Assembly (NCBI RefSeq): GCF_900116415.1
Contig: NZ_FPAP01000001.1
Span: forward strand, 1,116,001 to 1,180,000
Direction: 5' to 3'
Origin: Chryseobacterium formosense
GTDB lineage: Bacteria > Bacteroidota > Bacteroidia > Flavobacteriales > Weeksellaceae
DNA length: 64,000 bases
Part shown: positions 35,078-46,400 of the stretch, piece by piece
How positions within the stretch are numbered: position 1 is the stretch's first letter
Layout of the letters: every line of letters starts with the position of its first letter
Translations under genes and position numbers: made by a program
Notes under the pieces: generated by a model
Seen by the model: the letters and a program-made list of their open reading frames with translations, nothing else
Told to the model about the DNA's origin: nothing
The model's database searches: none

Positions 35078-36481
35078 TTATTTTTTTAATTCCTGCATCA
35101 ATTCAAAACACAACGGATCAATATTTTCTATAGGATTAAATGCAGAAACATTTGATAAGATAATTACTGCTGTTTTGTTGTCAGTATTCATAGTGATCGA
35201 AGATGAATATCCGGCTGCTCCACCATTATGCCAAAATAAATTTTGACCATTTTCTGATTTTAAAACATGCCACCCTAAACCGATTTTCATTTTTTCACTG
35301 ATATCAAAAGTAGGTGTTCTTGTTAATGCAAGTTCTTTGTTTTTAGGATCAAACTGTGCTGCTGCAAATTTCGCTAAATCTTCTGTTGTTGATAAGATTC
35401 CGCCGCCGCCAAACAAAACGTCAAAATCCCAATTTGGGATTATTTTTCCATTGATATCTAAGCCTTTTACCAATTTTTCTCCCAAATTTTGCGAATTGGT
35501 AAAAGAATTCGTCATTTTATATTTATCAAAAATTTTTTTCTTTAACAACTCCTGAATACTTGTTTTTTGAGATAAACCTAAAGTATATCCTAATAAACCT
35601 GCTCCCAAATTTGAATAATCATAAGATGTTGAAGGCTTATTCTTAAGCGTCAATGAATTTCGAAGATAATCTTCAAGTTTTTTCCTGCCATAATTTTGAT
35701 AGGGATTAGATTCATTGGATAAATCTAAATTCTCGGGTAAACGAGGTAGTCCAGAAGTATGATTTGCTAAACTTTCAAAACTGATATTGATGTTGTCTTT
35801 GAATATAAGATGATAGTACTTATTGATATGATCAGACAAATTGATTTTTTTATCTTCTACCAAAGAAGCCAAAACTGTGGATGTAAAAACTTTAGTAATC
35901 GAACCTATTTCAAAGACCTTGCTTTGATTTTCAATTGGTTTTATAGAATCATTTTCTTTTACAATTCCGTAGTAATTTGTTTTTCCGTCTTTGATGACGG
36001 CTATAGATACTTGGGTGCTATTTGGAAAATCTTTCGCCTTTGAATAAACAATCTGTGCAATTTTTTGTGGATATATACTTAAAATATTTACAGTATTCTT
36101 CACTTCTGATGTAGCAGATCCTTTATACGGTTTTACAAAAAGTCCGTCGATTTGACTATTCTCATCTAGTGAAATATTGACTGACAAAACTGCCTTTTCA
36201 AATTTGGTTTTATAACTTGCATAAGTTTCCTGTTCGTATTTGATAAATTCTTTACTCTCAATTTTACCAGCTTGCAATTTTAAATTATTCAAAAATTCTT
36301 TTGTGCTTTCAAGAGGTAATGCCTGTTTCATTTCTCTCGAAAAACTGTTGAAAATTTCATCATATTTTCCGGCATTATATTTAGTCTGAAATTGATCAAT
36401 CTTAGCTCTGTAGTTTTCAGTCTGAGCAAAAATTTGATTGCTTATCAGGATGGTGAAAAGTAGTGCAAATATTTTTTTCAT
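35078..36481 (-). CDS. Secreted class C beta-lactamase-related serine hydrolase
   Basis: A 467-residue protein with signal peptide (ending IFAQ, residue 20), an N-terminal DUF3887-like domain (about 21-125) and a penicillin-binding/beta-lactamase-type domain (about 150-467). The catalytic motifs are intact: Ser194-x-x-Lys197 (GSITK), Tyr289-Ser-Asn291 (YSN) and HNGG at 413-416 in place of KTG. Such proteins are periplasmic or surface esterases, peptidases or D,D-peptidase-like enzymes; substrate cannot be read from the sequence. It appears monocistronic and is followed by the stacked terminators. Confidence 0.88.
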   Translation of the reverse strand: MKKIFALLFTILISNQIFAQTENYRAKIDQFQTKYNAGKYDEIFNSFSREMKQALPLESTKEFLNNLKLQAGKIESKEFIKYEQETYASYKTKFEKAVLSVNISLDENSQIDGLFVKPYKGSATSEVKNTVNILSIYPQKIAQIVYSKAKDFPNSTQVSIAVIKDGKTNYYGIVKENDSIKPIENQSKVFEIGSITKVFTSTVLASLVEDKKINLSDHINKYYHLIFKDNINISFESLANHTSGLPRLPENLDLSNESNPYQNYGRKKLEDYLRNSLTLKNKPSTSYDYSNLGAGLLGYTLGLSQKTSIQELLKKKIFDKYKMTNSFTNSQNLGEKLVKGLDINGKIIPNWDFDVLFGGGGILSTTEDLAKFAAAQFDPKNKELALTRTPTFDISEKMKIGLGWHVLKSENGQNLFWHNGGAAGYSSSITMNTDNKTAVIILSNVSAFNPIENIDPLCFELMQELKK

Positions 36482-36681
36482 TAGATTTTTGTTTTTAAGT
36501 CTATTAATTTTAAACTTTAGCCAATTTTAATAATAGTGAATTAAAATTTGTTTCTATTCTTTTTTGAGACTGTTGGCAAGTTTATAGTAAATTTACAATG
36601 TCTATTTTCAATAGTTTTAAACTCTTGTATGGTTTTTTATAATGACGACCAAAGTCATTTTCCAGAACGATATCAGGCTAA

Positions 36682-37353
36682 TTAGAAGCTTAGTTTTTCT
36701 GCATTAAAATTTTCTGCAATTATATATGGTTGGTTTAAATTAAAATTATCTGGACTTACAACTTCATTGCCAAATATTAGTATTTTCATATTTTTTTCTT
36801 CATTCAAAATCTCACTTTTAATTTCTAATGTCAGATTTTCTTCTTCACATAGTTTTTTAAACGGTTCAAAAAGAATTTTTGGTAGATTTAAATATTCGAT
36901 ACGTTCTGCATTATTCACAACACCTCTCCACTTTTCAGGAATTTCTCTCTGAGTAAATAAATTTTGGGTGTTCCAAAAGAAATCTTGAATGTTTTTCCAA
37001 AAACCAACTTCATTTTCTAACATTTGATGAAACTTACCAATAAATTCAAATTTATTATTTGGAATTCCATGTACCTCACATCCAAATTCTGATCCTTGAA
37101 TAATCAGAATTAGAGGATGATTATCATAAATGTTTATTTTTAAAAAAGGCATTAAATTTCCAAAGTGCAAATTTTTAAAACTAAGAATATTTTCTGCGGC
37201 AATAATCCAATGACTTTCTTTTTCTGATTCATCAATAAGAGTTATTCTTAGCTCAATTATTGACTTTTCCGCATCAAAATTTAATTGTTTTAAATATATG
37301 AAACCTTGTGATAAAAAGTTTTCTGTATTCGTTAATTCAATTAATTCTTTCAT
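36682..37353 (-). CDS. Unknown cytoplasmic protein
   Basis: A 223-residue protein, predicted alpha/beta, with no signal peptide or known motif. It has aromatic-rich segments such as GFWKNIQDFFWN and a Glu-rich C-terminus. The composition resembles immunity or stress-type proteins of Bacteroidota but is not diagnostic. It stands alone, 200 bp upstream of the serine hydrolase start. Confidence 0.55.
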   Translation of the reverse strand: MKELIELTNTENFLSQGFIYLKQLNFDAEKSIIELRITLIDESEKESHWIIAAENILSFKNLHFGNLMPFLKINIYDNHPLILIIQGSEFGCEVHGIPNNKFEFIGKFHQMLENEVGFWKNIQDFFWNTQNLFTQREIPEKWRGVVNNAERIEYLNLPKILFEPFKKLCEEENLTLEIKSEILNEEKNMKILIFGNEVVSPDNFNLNQPYIIAENFNAEKLSF

Positions 37354-37620
37354 GGTCTATTGTTTGAGGAAAGCTAAAAATAACTTCCAAAATTACGTCA
37401 AGCTAATTTATTACTTTCGTTAGTCTATTTATACAATTAACCAAATTATTTTGATCGTTTTTTAGATCAAAACAAACCTAAGAAAACAGAACAGTAAAAA
37501 ATGTAAATATTTGCATATTTTGCCTCACAACATTTAAACGCAAAAAGATGTCGGAGTATGACAGGCGTATATGTTGTAATCGGAAAATTCATTAACAGTC
37601 ATAGTGTATTGCGAACAATA

Positions 37621-38727
37621 TCATTTTTCCAGCTGCAATCTGATTAAATTAATTTTCTGTTTCTCGCTATTATCAATCAATATGTCAGGTTCTATTCCTA
37701 TGTTATCAATCGGATTGCGAGGAAGTCTCGTTGATCTTGATATGGGGATAACTAAATTATATTCTGCACACAAAATATCGAAATATTGTGAATTGGCATA
37801 ATCTAATATTCCATAAGAATTTTCGCCAAATACAGTAACCTTCTTACTCTGCTTAGCTGTTAATAAAAGAGATTCTGCTGAACTTGCTGTATTGCGATCA
37901 ATTAGAAAAGCCACTTTTTTAGGATATTCAAATATAGAATCTAATTTTACATACATTGTATCCTTGCCTACCGGATTAATAAAACTACCTATGTTCCTTT
38001 TCATAAGTGTGACAATTTCTGCAATATATTTTTTAGATTCTTCGCTCACACTTTGATCTTCAAGCTGCTGCTCATAGATTTTAATATTGTCTTCACTAGC
38101 CCAATATTCTGAAGGAAATATTCCGATCGAATTTGTATACAGATAAGGTATAAACGGACCATATGTTAAATCATTCCCTCCCATATTCCCCCTCAAATCG
38201 ATAATCCAGTGTGGAAACTTTTCTAATAATACCTGATTTTTTTTAATGATCCTATCTATTTTTTTCTTTTCCTCCCACTCAAAAGAAGGTAATGTTATTA
38301 ATAAGGTTTTATCACTTAATTGTTTTAAACTTGTTTCTTTTGCTAAGCTATCTTTAGCCGGAGGAGGAAGATTTTTAAATTTAGGAAACTGTTTACTGAG
38401 CTGGCTTAACTTTTCAGGGTATTTTTCTCTGTAGCGCCAATCAAGTTGCACTTTCAGATGATGGTCCTTAAAATAGTTTGTCCAAGTTCTTAATAAAACA
38501 TAACAGGAGTCAATATCAGTTGTCTTTTTTGATTTTGATAAAAGGTTATTAGTAAACTGAGTAAACGCACTCTTCTTATTCAGATTGACTTTGTCATTAT
38601 AACCCGCATAGTTTTTACTTACCTTGCTCACGGTATAATTAAAATTTTCTAAACAGTCACAGCTCTGCGCCATTAAATTTAATGTCAGTAATATAAAAAT
38701 ACTTGAGATAGATATTAGTTTTATCAT
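37621..38727 (-). CDS. S41-family (C-terminal-processing-type) peptidase
   Basis: A 368-residue protein from ATG 38727; a longer frame up to 38856 adds a non-signal-like stretch. Signal peptide about 1-21 (ending LMAQ). The tail-specific protease core is present: DLRGNMGG at about residues 177-184 and the nucleophile region NTASSAESL (Ser282/Ser283). The general-base Lys is probably in the following GENSYGI region or nearby. The protein lacks an obvious PDZ domain. It is likely periplasmic. The upstream gap is shared with the divergent AsmA-like gene. Confidence 0.85.
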   Translation of the reverse strand: MIKLISISSIFILLTLNLMAQSCDCLENFNYTVSKVSKNYAGYNDKVNLNKKSAFTQFTNNLLSKSKKTTDIDSCYVLLRTWTNYFKDHHLKVQLDWRYREKYPEKLSQLSKQFPKFKNLPPPAKDSLAKETSLKQLSDKTLLITLPSFEWEEKKKIDRIIKKNQVLLEKFPHWIIDLRGNMGGNDLTYGPFIPYLYTNSIGIFPSEYWASEDNIKIYEQQLEDQSVSEESKKYIAEIVTLMKRNIGSFINPVGKDTMYVKLDSIFEYPKKVAFLIDRNTASSAESLLLTAKQSKKVTVFGENSYGILDYANSQYFDILCAEYNLVIPISRSTRLPRNPIDNIGIEPDILIDNSEKQKINLIRLQLEK

Positions 38728-38959
38728 GGGTTTCTTTTTGGCTTCTAAAATATAATGCAATAACTTTTTACATACTGCTACAACGAGAGTTGTTAAATTA
38801 TATATTTCGTGGAATAAATTACAACAATTATTACTACTAATACAGTAATTCTTCACATTACAACTATCCGATCTTAGTCAATCAAAAAATAATCGTTTCA
38901 TGTAATAACTTCCACATCTTGGAATATGATTTGTAGATGTCGATAGTAGAAGCTTATCC

Positions 38960-41443
38960 ATGAAAAATAAATCTACCCCAAAAAGAAATAGCAGACGTAA
39001 ATGGCTTATTTCAATTACAGTTGCAATAATTACAATTGCTGTATGTTTTCCGGTTGCATTGGAATACTATCTTCAAAAAAAACTTCCTGATATCATTAAC
39101 GAGAAAACTCCATACAATGTTAAGATTGACAATTTCAGTCTAAGTTTGTGGCGTGGAAACGTATCGGTTACCAACTTGAATATCTCAACTAAAAAAACAA
39201 ATGATAATTCAATAGCTCAGATCAATGGTTTCGCAAAAAGAATTATCGTATCTGATATTGGAATCTTAAAGGCAATGTTTTCAAAAACCTATCGCGCAGA
39301 TAAAATCATTGTGACTGATTCGGATATTAAAATAAAAACAGGCGCTAAGACTCAAAAAGATAAAAAAGAATCTGGTAATGTTGACTTTTATATTAATAAT
39401 ATCTCAGTAAAAAACCTGACCGCCGATGTATCTGATTTTTCAGGAAAACCCCTCCTTAAAGGAAAACGTATCAATATATTAATGAATGATATCAAGCAGA
39501 GTAAAAATAAAGCAAAGGTCCCCATTGCTTTTTCAAAAATCAATATTGATGCTTCTAACGTAACAGTAGGAGTTAATAAGTTTTATGAAATCAGTGCAGG
39601 TCAAATTAGTACTGATAATAAAAATCTTGCAATAACATCCTTTCATCTGAAACCTCTTTTAGACCCGGCACTTTATAACTCTAAAAATGTTTTTGATTTT
39701 GCTGCTGAAAAATTTACAGCTAAAGATTTTATGGTGAGCCAAGACTCACTGATCGTATCAGATGTAGCATTTCAGAAACCCAATTTAAAGGTAATGTCTA
39801 CAGGAAAGAACACAGTGCAGGAAAATACCTCCAAAAAAGAGGTTGAATTAAAAATTGGCATGAAGAATATTTTCTTCGAGAAAGGAAGAATTTTGGTTTT
39901 TCAACCTAATAATGAAAAAACTGCATCTGTAGAAAATTTCAACTTCAAATTAAATAATATCGTTTTTGATAAAAATACGGTAAAAGAAAAAATTCCTTTC
40001 CGTTTCAGCAATCACGATATTGAGGCAGAAAATATTTACTTCAAAGCTGATGCTTTACAGGCTTTCAAAATCGCCAAGATCTCATCCAAGAACTCAGATA
40101 TTGTTGTTAATGATTTCCAAATGGTTCCGTTGGCAAAAAGCAACATAAAAGATGTACTACATATTTCCACAAAACAGCTTAAAATTGTCAATAACCAAAG
40201 CAAGTTTTTAGGCCAAAAATTACAGCTTAACCTGGGAGGAATTGAAATTGAACGACCGCTGATTCATATTTATTCAGCTGTTAAGAAAGAACCTTCGAAA
40301 AAAACTCAAAATAAAATTCCTGAATTTACAGCATTGGTTGGATATCTAAAAGTGCGGGATGGGATCATTAGGCAGTCAAATCAATCCAAAGAAAAAATGG
40401 CTGTCGGAAAACTTAATATTGATATCAAAAAAATCCAGTCCAATGAGAAATTAGCAAGAAATGACATACCTTTTAAGATTGATGATTATTCTGTAAATGC
40501 TAACAACATACATTTTGATGCAGGTAAATATTATAATCTGAAGATTAAGGAAATCGCCAGTTCAGCAAAAGATACAGAGATCTCCAATCTCCAATATATT
40601 CCAAAATATTCAAGGCAGGTTTTCAGTAAAATTATTGATAAAGAAACAGATCTTTACACCATTAAGGTGAGAAAAATATCCATCAAAGATTTTCAATCAT
40701 CACTTTCGGGTAGAAAATCAATTGATCTTGACAATATCTCAATTGACGGGCTAAGCTGCAATATATATCATGACCTAGCTCCACCCGATGATAATGCGGT
40801 ACGCTATATGTTCAGCAGGAAACTACGAAATATGAGCCTTCCATTATTTATTAAAAAAATTACAATAAAAAATTCTGAACTTACGTATGAAGAAAATGCA
40901 GAGAATAGCAATATACCCGGAAAAATAACATTTAATAGTTTTAATGCTACCATAAAAAATGCTAACAATGCGAAAATTACTGGTCGTCCCACAACAATTA
41001 CAACGGATGCAGAATTTGACTTTTTTGGTAATGCAAAAACCAGTGTTACCTGGAATTTTGATGTTAAAGATCTCTCAGACAAATTTGCTATCAAAGGGAA
41101 TATCCAAAAACTTTCTGCAGAAAATGTGAACCTTTTTGTAAGGCCTTATCTTAATGTGACGCTTGATGGGCAGATCGATTATTTGAAGTTTGATTATTAC
41201 GGAAATTCAGAAGGTATAGCAGGAAAGTTCTATTTTAAATATAACGACATGTACGTTAATTTTCTCAACAAAAAAGGAAAAGAAAGAAAACTGTTAACAA
41301 CCATTGCAAACTGGTTTGTCAAGAATGAATCTACCGGAGAACCTGATCACGTGCTTATAGAGAAAAAGAGAGAGCCAGAAAGAAGTTTTTTCAATATGCT
41401 TTGGCAGGGGATTATGGAAGGTCTCAAGAAATATGTGATTTAA
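38960..41443 (+). CDS. AsmA/DUF748-like large envelope protein
   Basis: An 827-residue protein with a short cytoplasmic Lys/Arg-rich start, one transmembrane helix (about 14-35) and a long repetitive beta-strand region made of modules of about 120-140 residues, each with a Ser/Ile/Asn pattern (e.g. VTNLNIS, ISVKNLTADVSDF). This is the AsmA/Mdm-like bridge fold that spans the envelope and may move lipids or maintain the outer membrane. The C-terminus ends in a basic amphipathic helix. It appears monocistronic. Confidence 0.8.
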   Translation: MKNKSTPKRNSRRKWLISITVAIITIAVCFPVALEYYLQKKLPDIINEKTPYNVKIDNFSLSLWRGNVSVTNLNISTKKTNDNSIAQINGFAKRIIVSDIGILKAMFSKTYRADKIIVTDSDIKIKTGAKTQKDKKESGNVDFYINNISVKNLTADVSDFSGKPLLKGKRINILMNDIKQSKNKAKVPIAFSKINIDASNVTVGVNKFYEISAGQISTDNKNLAITSFHLKPLLDPALYNSKNVFDFAAEKFTAKDFMVSQDSLIVSDVAFQKPNLKVMSTGKNTVQENTSKKEVELKIGMKNIFFEKGRILVFQPNNEKTASVENFNFKLNNIVFDKNTVKEKIPFRFSNHDIEAENIYFKADALQAFKIAKISSKNSDIVVNDFQMVPLAKSNIKDVLHISTKQLKIVNNQSKFLGQKLQLNLGGIEIERPLIHIYSAVKKEPSKKTQNKIPEFTALVGYLKVRDGIIRQSNQSKEKMAVGKLNIDIKKIQSNEKLARNDIPFKIDDYSVNANNIHFDAGKYYNLKIKEIASSAKDTEISNLQYIPKYSRQVFSKIIDKETDLYTIKVRKISIKDFQSSLSGRKSIDLDNISIDGLSCNIYHDLAPPDDNAVRYMFSRKLRNMSLPLFIKKITIKNSELTYEENAENSNIPGKITFNSFNATIKNANNAKITGRPTTITTDAEFDFFGNAKTSVTWNFDVKDLSDKFAIKGNIQKLSAENVNLFVRPYLNVTLDGQIDYLKFDYYGNSEGIAGKFYFKYNDMYVNFLNKKGKERKLLTTIANWFVKNESTGEPDHVLIEKKREPERSFFNMLWQGIMEGLKKYVI

Positions 41444-41694
41444 AATACTGCAAATTGCACTAAAAAATATATGTATACCTTAAACCATTACAAGAATCAT
41501 GATAAACTCGGTGATTCCCCCGACCACCGTCTTAAAATATTTCTAATTTATTCAAGCGAACAAATTACACAGTTTAATGGTTTCAGCTTTTTTAATTAAA
41601 ATATACCACAATTTGTATTCTAGGCATAATACTTGTAAAGAATAAATAAATGCTTTTTATCCATCAGCTCATCACTATATTTAATTGAAATAAT

Positions 41695-41728
41695 AATCCT
41701 CCAATCTTTTTAGCGGAGGATTTTTTTT
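41695..41728 (+). terminator. Strong intrinsic terminator immediately upstream of the 41739 gene
   Basis: AATCCTCC (41695-41702) pairs perfectly with GGAGGATT (41715-41722) and is followed by TTTTTT. It ends only 10 bp before the ATG at 41739, an unusual position that suggests either attenuation of that gene or that the gene has its own start further downstream. Confidence 0.8.
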
Positions 41729-41738
41729 AGCTACTTTC

Positions 41739-42077
41739 ATGAATTACACACTAGAACTCAATACGCAATCCAAGGAATCAAAGGTTGTTTTCAATAATAT
41801 TATTTTCGATTCATTTAAAATAAACATTATTGATCATTACAGGGGTAACATGAAAAACAACCCTGTTTTATGGAGAACCATTTTTAAAGTTAGAACCATA
41901 GATAATAATCTTATTGAAACCATTGGTGGAAACAACCGCGTTATTTTAAAAGGAATTGATTTTAAAAACTATAATGAACTTATCAAAATTCTTAATTCAT
42001 ATCAATACAAAAACAAATTAATAAAGAGAAGAGATGCCGATGAGGATTATGTACATTTTTTGCTGAGTTATTTTTAG
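41739..42077 (+). CDS. Small unknown protein
   Basis: A 112-residue basic protein with no signal peptide and no recognised family, rich in Asn, Ile and Lys. It begins 10 bp after a strong terminator hairpin, so its own transcription is uncertain. Confidence 0.45.
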   Translation: MNYTLELNTQSKESKVVFNNIIFDSFKINIIDHYRGNMKNNPVLWRTIFKVRTIDNNLIETIGGNNRVILKGIDFKNYNELIKILNSYQYKNKLIKRRDADEDYVHFLLSYF

Positions 42078-42172
42078 CAAACTACAAAATAGATTAGCTA
42101 AAAATTAAGAATTAATGAATAATAGATGACCACTTTTTCTTCTTAAAATTTTAAAGTTGGTAGTATGCAGAT

Positions 42173-42451
42173 TAGACTAAGAAAGGCTTCTCGATAGTTT
42201 TATAATAGTTTGTGCCCACTCTGAGGCTATGATTTTGCCCATATTTTTAAGGTTTTATTCTGTACAGGAGGTGTAGATAGGTATAGTAGAATGCTTAATA
42301 AAAAAAGTCTTTATCTATTTTCTGTACTTTAGTGATTTAACCTCTTTTAAAGCAGACATCAGATTAAATTGGTTGAACCTGTAGAATATTCCTATTTGTT
42401 CATCTTTAATGTAATCTTTAAAATGTGTGAGCGTGCGGTCTGGTAATCGAA
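42173..42451 (-). pseudogene. Degenerate coding remnants (possible transposase or accessory-gene debris)
   Basis: On the minus strand, two protein-like fragments are readable in different frames. One (42315-42451) contains DRTLTHFKDYIKDEQ and ALKEVKSLKYRK and stops at 42315. The other (about 42173-42250) encodes HSLRVGTNYYKTIEKPFLV. Neither has a start codon or a full domain. They look like decayed pieces of one or two genes; a transposase origin is a guess. Confidence 0.25.
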
Positions 42452-42739
42452 TTTAGAGTTTCAATACACTTTTTAATACAGTATAAATTCTTTTTCAACT
42501 CGATTTCAGAAATAAAATAAGTCTTTTACTTACTCCAATTTGTCGAGAATGGTTTGGAATAGATTTGTTGTCTGAATAATCTGTGATATTTATTTGCAGA
42601 CAAAATTGTATGATTGGAATAACTAGTGATACGATTCCACTTAATTGAGTAAAGATTAAACCTAAATTATTTACAGTTTAAAAATATTGATTTAATATCC
42701 ACAAAAAATAAGGTGAGCAACTATTATTCTGTAAATATG

Positions 42740-42774
42740 TAAAAAGTCCGTTCTCACCAGTTGTGAGACGGACT
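42740..42774 (-). terminator. Strong terminator of the RHS/immunity operon
   Basis: AGTCCGT-TCTCAC (42745-42757) pairs with GTGAGA-CGGACT (42763-42774), about 12 bp of stem with a single bulged T and a 5-nt loop. On the minus strand it runs into TTTTT. It lies about 40 bp after the stop codon of the putative immunity gene. Confidence 0.85.
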
Positions 42775-42814
42775 GTTTATAAAAACGAATTACAATTTCG
42801 AATGACAGTAAAAG

Positions 42815-43468
42815 TTAGATTTGCAGATAATCTTTAAATTCAATAAGTTTTAAATCAACAGCTCTTCCAAATTTTTTACTTAACGTAATTGTGATCAAAT
42901 CTCTCAGCTTTTTAATATCTATAAAATTATCTAATTCAAAATTCATTATATAGTTTATAACTCTAATATGACTTCTGTAATCAGTAGTCTTTTCCATGTT
43001 AATTAACAATTCCTCGATTTGAGCATCTCTATCTTGTTGAATGAAGAATAAATTATTAACAATAATCTGATTTTTAACAATATATTTGGTACTTTTCATA
43101 TCGTATATTGATTTAAAATCATCTGCTTTATATATTTTGTAATAAAAAGAATGATTATTAATGAAATAGTCCAGAATAGAAAGTTTAAAAAGATAGTGTC
43201 TTCTGTGGGACAGATACTCTAAATATCTATCATACAACACATTATCTACAATTTCTAGTCTATCTGCTAGTTCTATAATTAATGAATTATACCAATCATT
43301 ATTTGTCAATTCAAAATTTAGAATAAAATTTTTAAAATAAATGTAGTTAGTTTTATCACTTTCGAAATCATAGTCTTCTAAAAATTCTATTCGTTTGCTC
43401 AAAAATCTATTTTCAAAATAAATTTTTATATTGCTATCTTCTGCCTGTGCCTGTGCCCTTTTCTCCAC
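42815..43468 (-). CDS. Putative immunity protein for the RHS/YD toxin
   Basis: A 217-residue acidic, Tyr/Asp/Asn-rich, probably all-helical protein without signal peptide, matching the general character of immunity proteins. It is the last gene of the toxin operon: it opens with GTG at 43468 inside the toxin gene, overlapping it by 35 bp, so the start region is encoded by the toxin's Gly-Thr-rich tail in another frame. No family is recognised; the role is inferred from position and overlap. Confidence 0.6.
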   Translation of the reverse strand: MEKRAQAQAEDSNIKIYFENRFLSKRIEFLEDYDFESDKTNYIYFKNFILNFELTNNDWYNSLIIELADRLEIVDNVLYDRYLEYLSHRRHYLFKLSILDYFINNHSFYYKIYKADDFKSIYDMKSTKYIVKNQIIVNNLFFIQQDRDAQIEELLINMEKTTDYRSHIRVINYIMNFELDNFIDIKKLRDLITITLSKKFGRAVDLKLIEFKDYLQI

Positions 43469-46400
43469 TTTTTTTCTGTTTATTTCGTGTTGTACGTGCT
43501 TTCTGTTCTTTAGTCAATCTTTGCTTTAAAGCTTTTTGTTCTTTTGACAAATTACCTTTTAGTCCAGCCAATTCTGTAGCAATATCTTCGTCAGACCATC
43601 CTATTAATCCTGTATCACGTTGATTACCTCTTGCTACTTTCGAAAATTCGAAGACACTGCTAGGCTTTTTGTATCCACTATCATCTACTGGAATAGGTAC
43701 ACCATTAATATCTATTTCCTGCTCAACATTTGGAAATATTTCAAATGTTTTAGGAGTTGTTTCTTCATTGGCTTCATCATATATGTCTCTATTTTTAATA
43801 GCATCAGCTGTTTTATCTGCTATGTCCCAAGCCGCATAAGTAGCTACGGTGTAGAATAATGCTTCAAGAAAGGCATATGCAGCGGGTATTGCTGGAATAA
43901 AAGCCTGATGCGTGAAAGAAAGCCCTGCCATATTGGTTTGTAATGCCTTTGATCCAGTAAGAGTAACTTCTTGAATTGGTGTTACTTTTAAAGAAGCAGT
44001 GTTTGTCTCTGAATTATAAACATACACATTCTCTTTATCATCAATGTATGGCTTGAATTCTGCTGTTTTTGGACAGGTAGGACAATGTGCAAATCCTTCT
44101 CCAGTCATACCTGTTGGATCGTTATAGAAAATTGGATTATTCCAAACGTAACTGTAAGCTTCGTGTGTGTATTGACTTCTAGGATCTATAGTTCCAAACC
44201 TTGCAACATCCGGCATATAAAATCTCGCGCCATAGTCGTACATTCCCGTCTCTTGGAGTTCTTTGCCGTTGTACTTATAGTTCATGTATCCTCCCACATA
44301 AGATTTGCTACCACCAATATGATTTAATCCGAAAGGATAGTAATCATTTTTGTCTGTAATTTCCAAAGAACCGTCAAGTTTCTTTGCGTAACTTATTCTA
44401 GAATTACCTAAGTGATCCTCATATTGATAAATATACCGATTTTCCGTGTAACTATAAAAACCTTCTGCTGTGATTACAAAATCCAGCGTCCAGACTGGAG
44501 GTTTTGGAGGTATGCCAGGGCCTATAATAATATCTTTTTGAAATGCCTGTTCTTCATATGCAACTTCTGTACGGCACGTTATACAAGAGACACTTTCATA
44601 ATAGTTATAATGAAAACCATCCAAATAATCGGTAATTGTATTATTGGTTGGCATATTTCTTCCTTCTAACCTTGTTGAATAAATCTTTCGCAATTTGGTG
44701 CCGTCTGAGCGGTAGAGATAACTTAGATTTATATAGTTTGGTATCCCGAAGTTTGAAACAGGCATAAACTGAAAGTTTTCAGGTAAATTTTGGTAATTGT
44801 ACCGAACGTTTTCAATCCCCTTATCCAACATATTGGTCATATTGCCATTAAGGTCGTAAGTAATAATATTATTTCCGCCTTCATAACCTGTATCGTTCAT
44901 TGCATTTTCCACAATACGGTTAAGCCTGTTACCTGTATATTCATAGCCGAGATTATCGATGACAGTAGAGGTAAGCCCCGAAACCGGCACCGCCTTTCTC
45001 TGCAAATTGCTTATATTTCCATTCAAATCATAGGATAAGTACTCGTCAAAATTACCATTTTGTGGATTTGCAACATCGGGTTCTGCGTACATCCCTTTTT
45101 TTAGCCTGTCTAATCCATCATAAGTGTAGTCATACCTTTTCAATACATTATCAAAAGAACTTTTCCAATCGATCTCGGCAATATTACCATTGAATTTGCC
45201 ATTTGTCAAATTAGTATAAACAGGATTGTTGTATTTGATCTCATATCCAAAAAGATCACCGTTACTCAAGCTATTCGGATTATTAATCCTCGTCATCCAG
45301 CCTCGGATATTATATTCATAATCTACTGTCTGAAGTCCGCTCCCAACATTTGCTCCGCCTACTTTCTTACTTTTCAGCTGTGATAGCTCATTGTATTCGT
45401 TTTGAGCTAAATACTCGACTGGATTTCCGTCAACCTGATGGGTATGTGTTAATAACCTGTTTTGGTGATCGTAAGTGAAATTTTCTGTGATTACTCTTTC
45501 TGTATCTGTTAAAAGTCTTTTATGCTGTGTCAGAATGATATTTGAATTTCCTGAAAAGTCAAGACGTTTTTCAACATTGGTATATCCTCCCAGATGATTT
45601 TGAGAGTACTGTCTAATCGGCCTGCCTTTTAAATCATAATAATAATATGTTTTTGTCCAATTATCATCTTCAATATTCTTTACAAAACTGGAGACCAATT
45701 GACCTTTTGTGCTTACGCCATACTGCTGAACGTCTGAAGGCAGAACAACCTGGTCATACACCATCGTTGGAAAAGGATCGCCAGGTAGATATGAATCATA
45801 ATAATTAACAGACAGAACGGTTTCAATATCAATAAAATAGCCATTACTATAATAAATCTGCATTCCGTTTCTTGTGAATCCCGAAGGATCTCTAGATTCT
45901 GCAATTATCACCCCTCCCGCTTGACCCTGCATACTTTCCCTGCTGCCACCGGAAATAATTCCAGTATATATCACTCTCCCAAATTTATCATATTTGGTAA
46001 TGAGCCATTTCGATTGCTGGGCAAGATTAGCATCTTGAGTCATAATTAAGCGGTCTGCCTTATCATACACCATATACTCCCAACCTTTTCCTGGAAGCTT
46101 TTTTTCAACCAGACGATTCCTCCTATCATAACGGTACTGGTAACAAAGGTTGTCGAGAACGGTCTGCGGAATTTCTTCACCATCAGCAAAGCCATTATCT
46201 TGCATCTCTCGAACAGCTTTTGGAGGGATTACAAATGCCAGATGATTATATTCATTATATATATAATAAGTATCAGCATACTCGGTGGCAGTCAATACCT
46301 TTCTTACCAATATGATTTGCCCTTGTCCGTTTTTAAATTCAATAGTTTTATTTCCATCCTCATCAGTCACTATATTTTTATAAATTTTATTGTCCGTATA

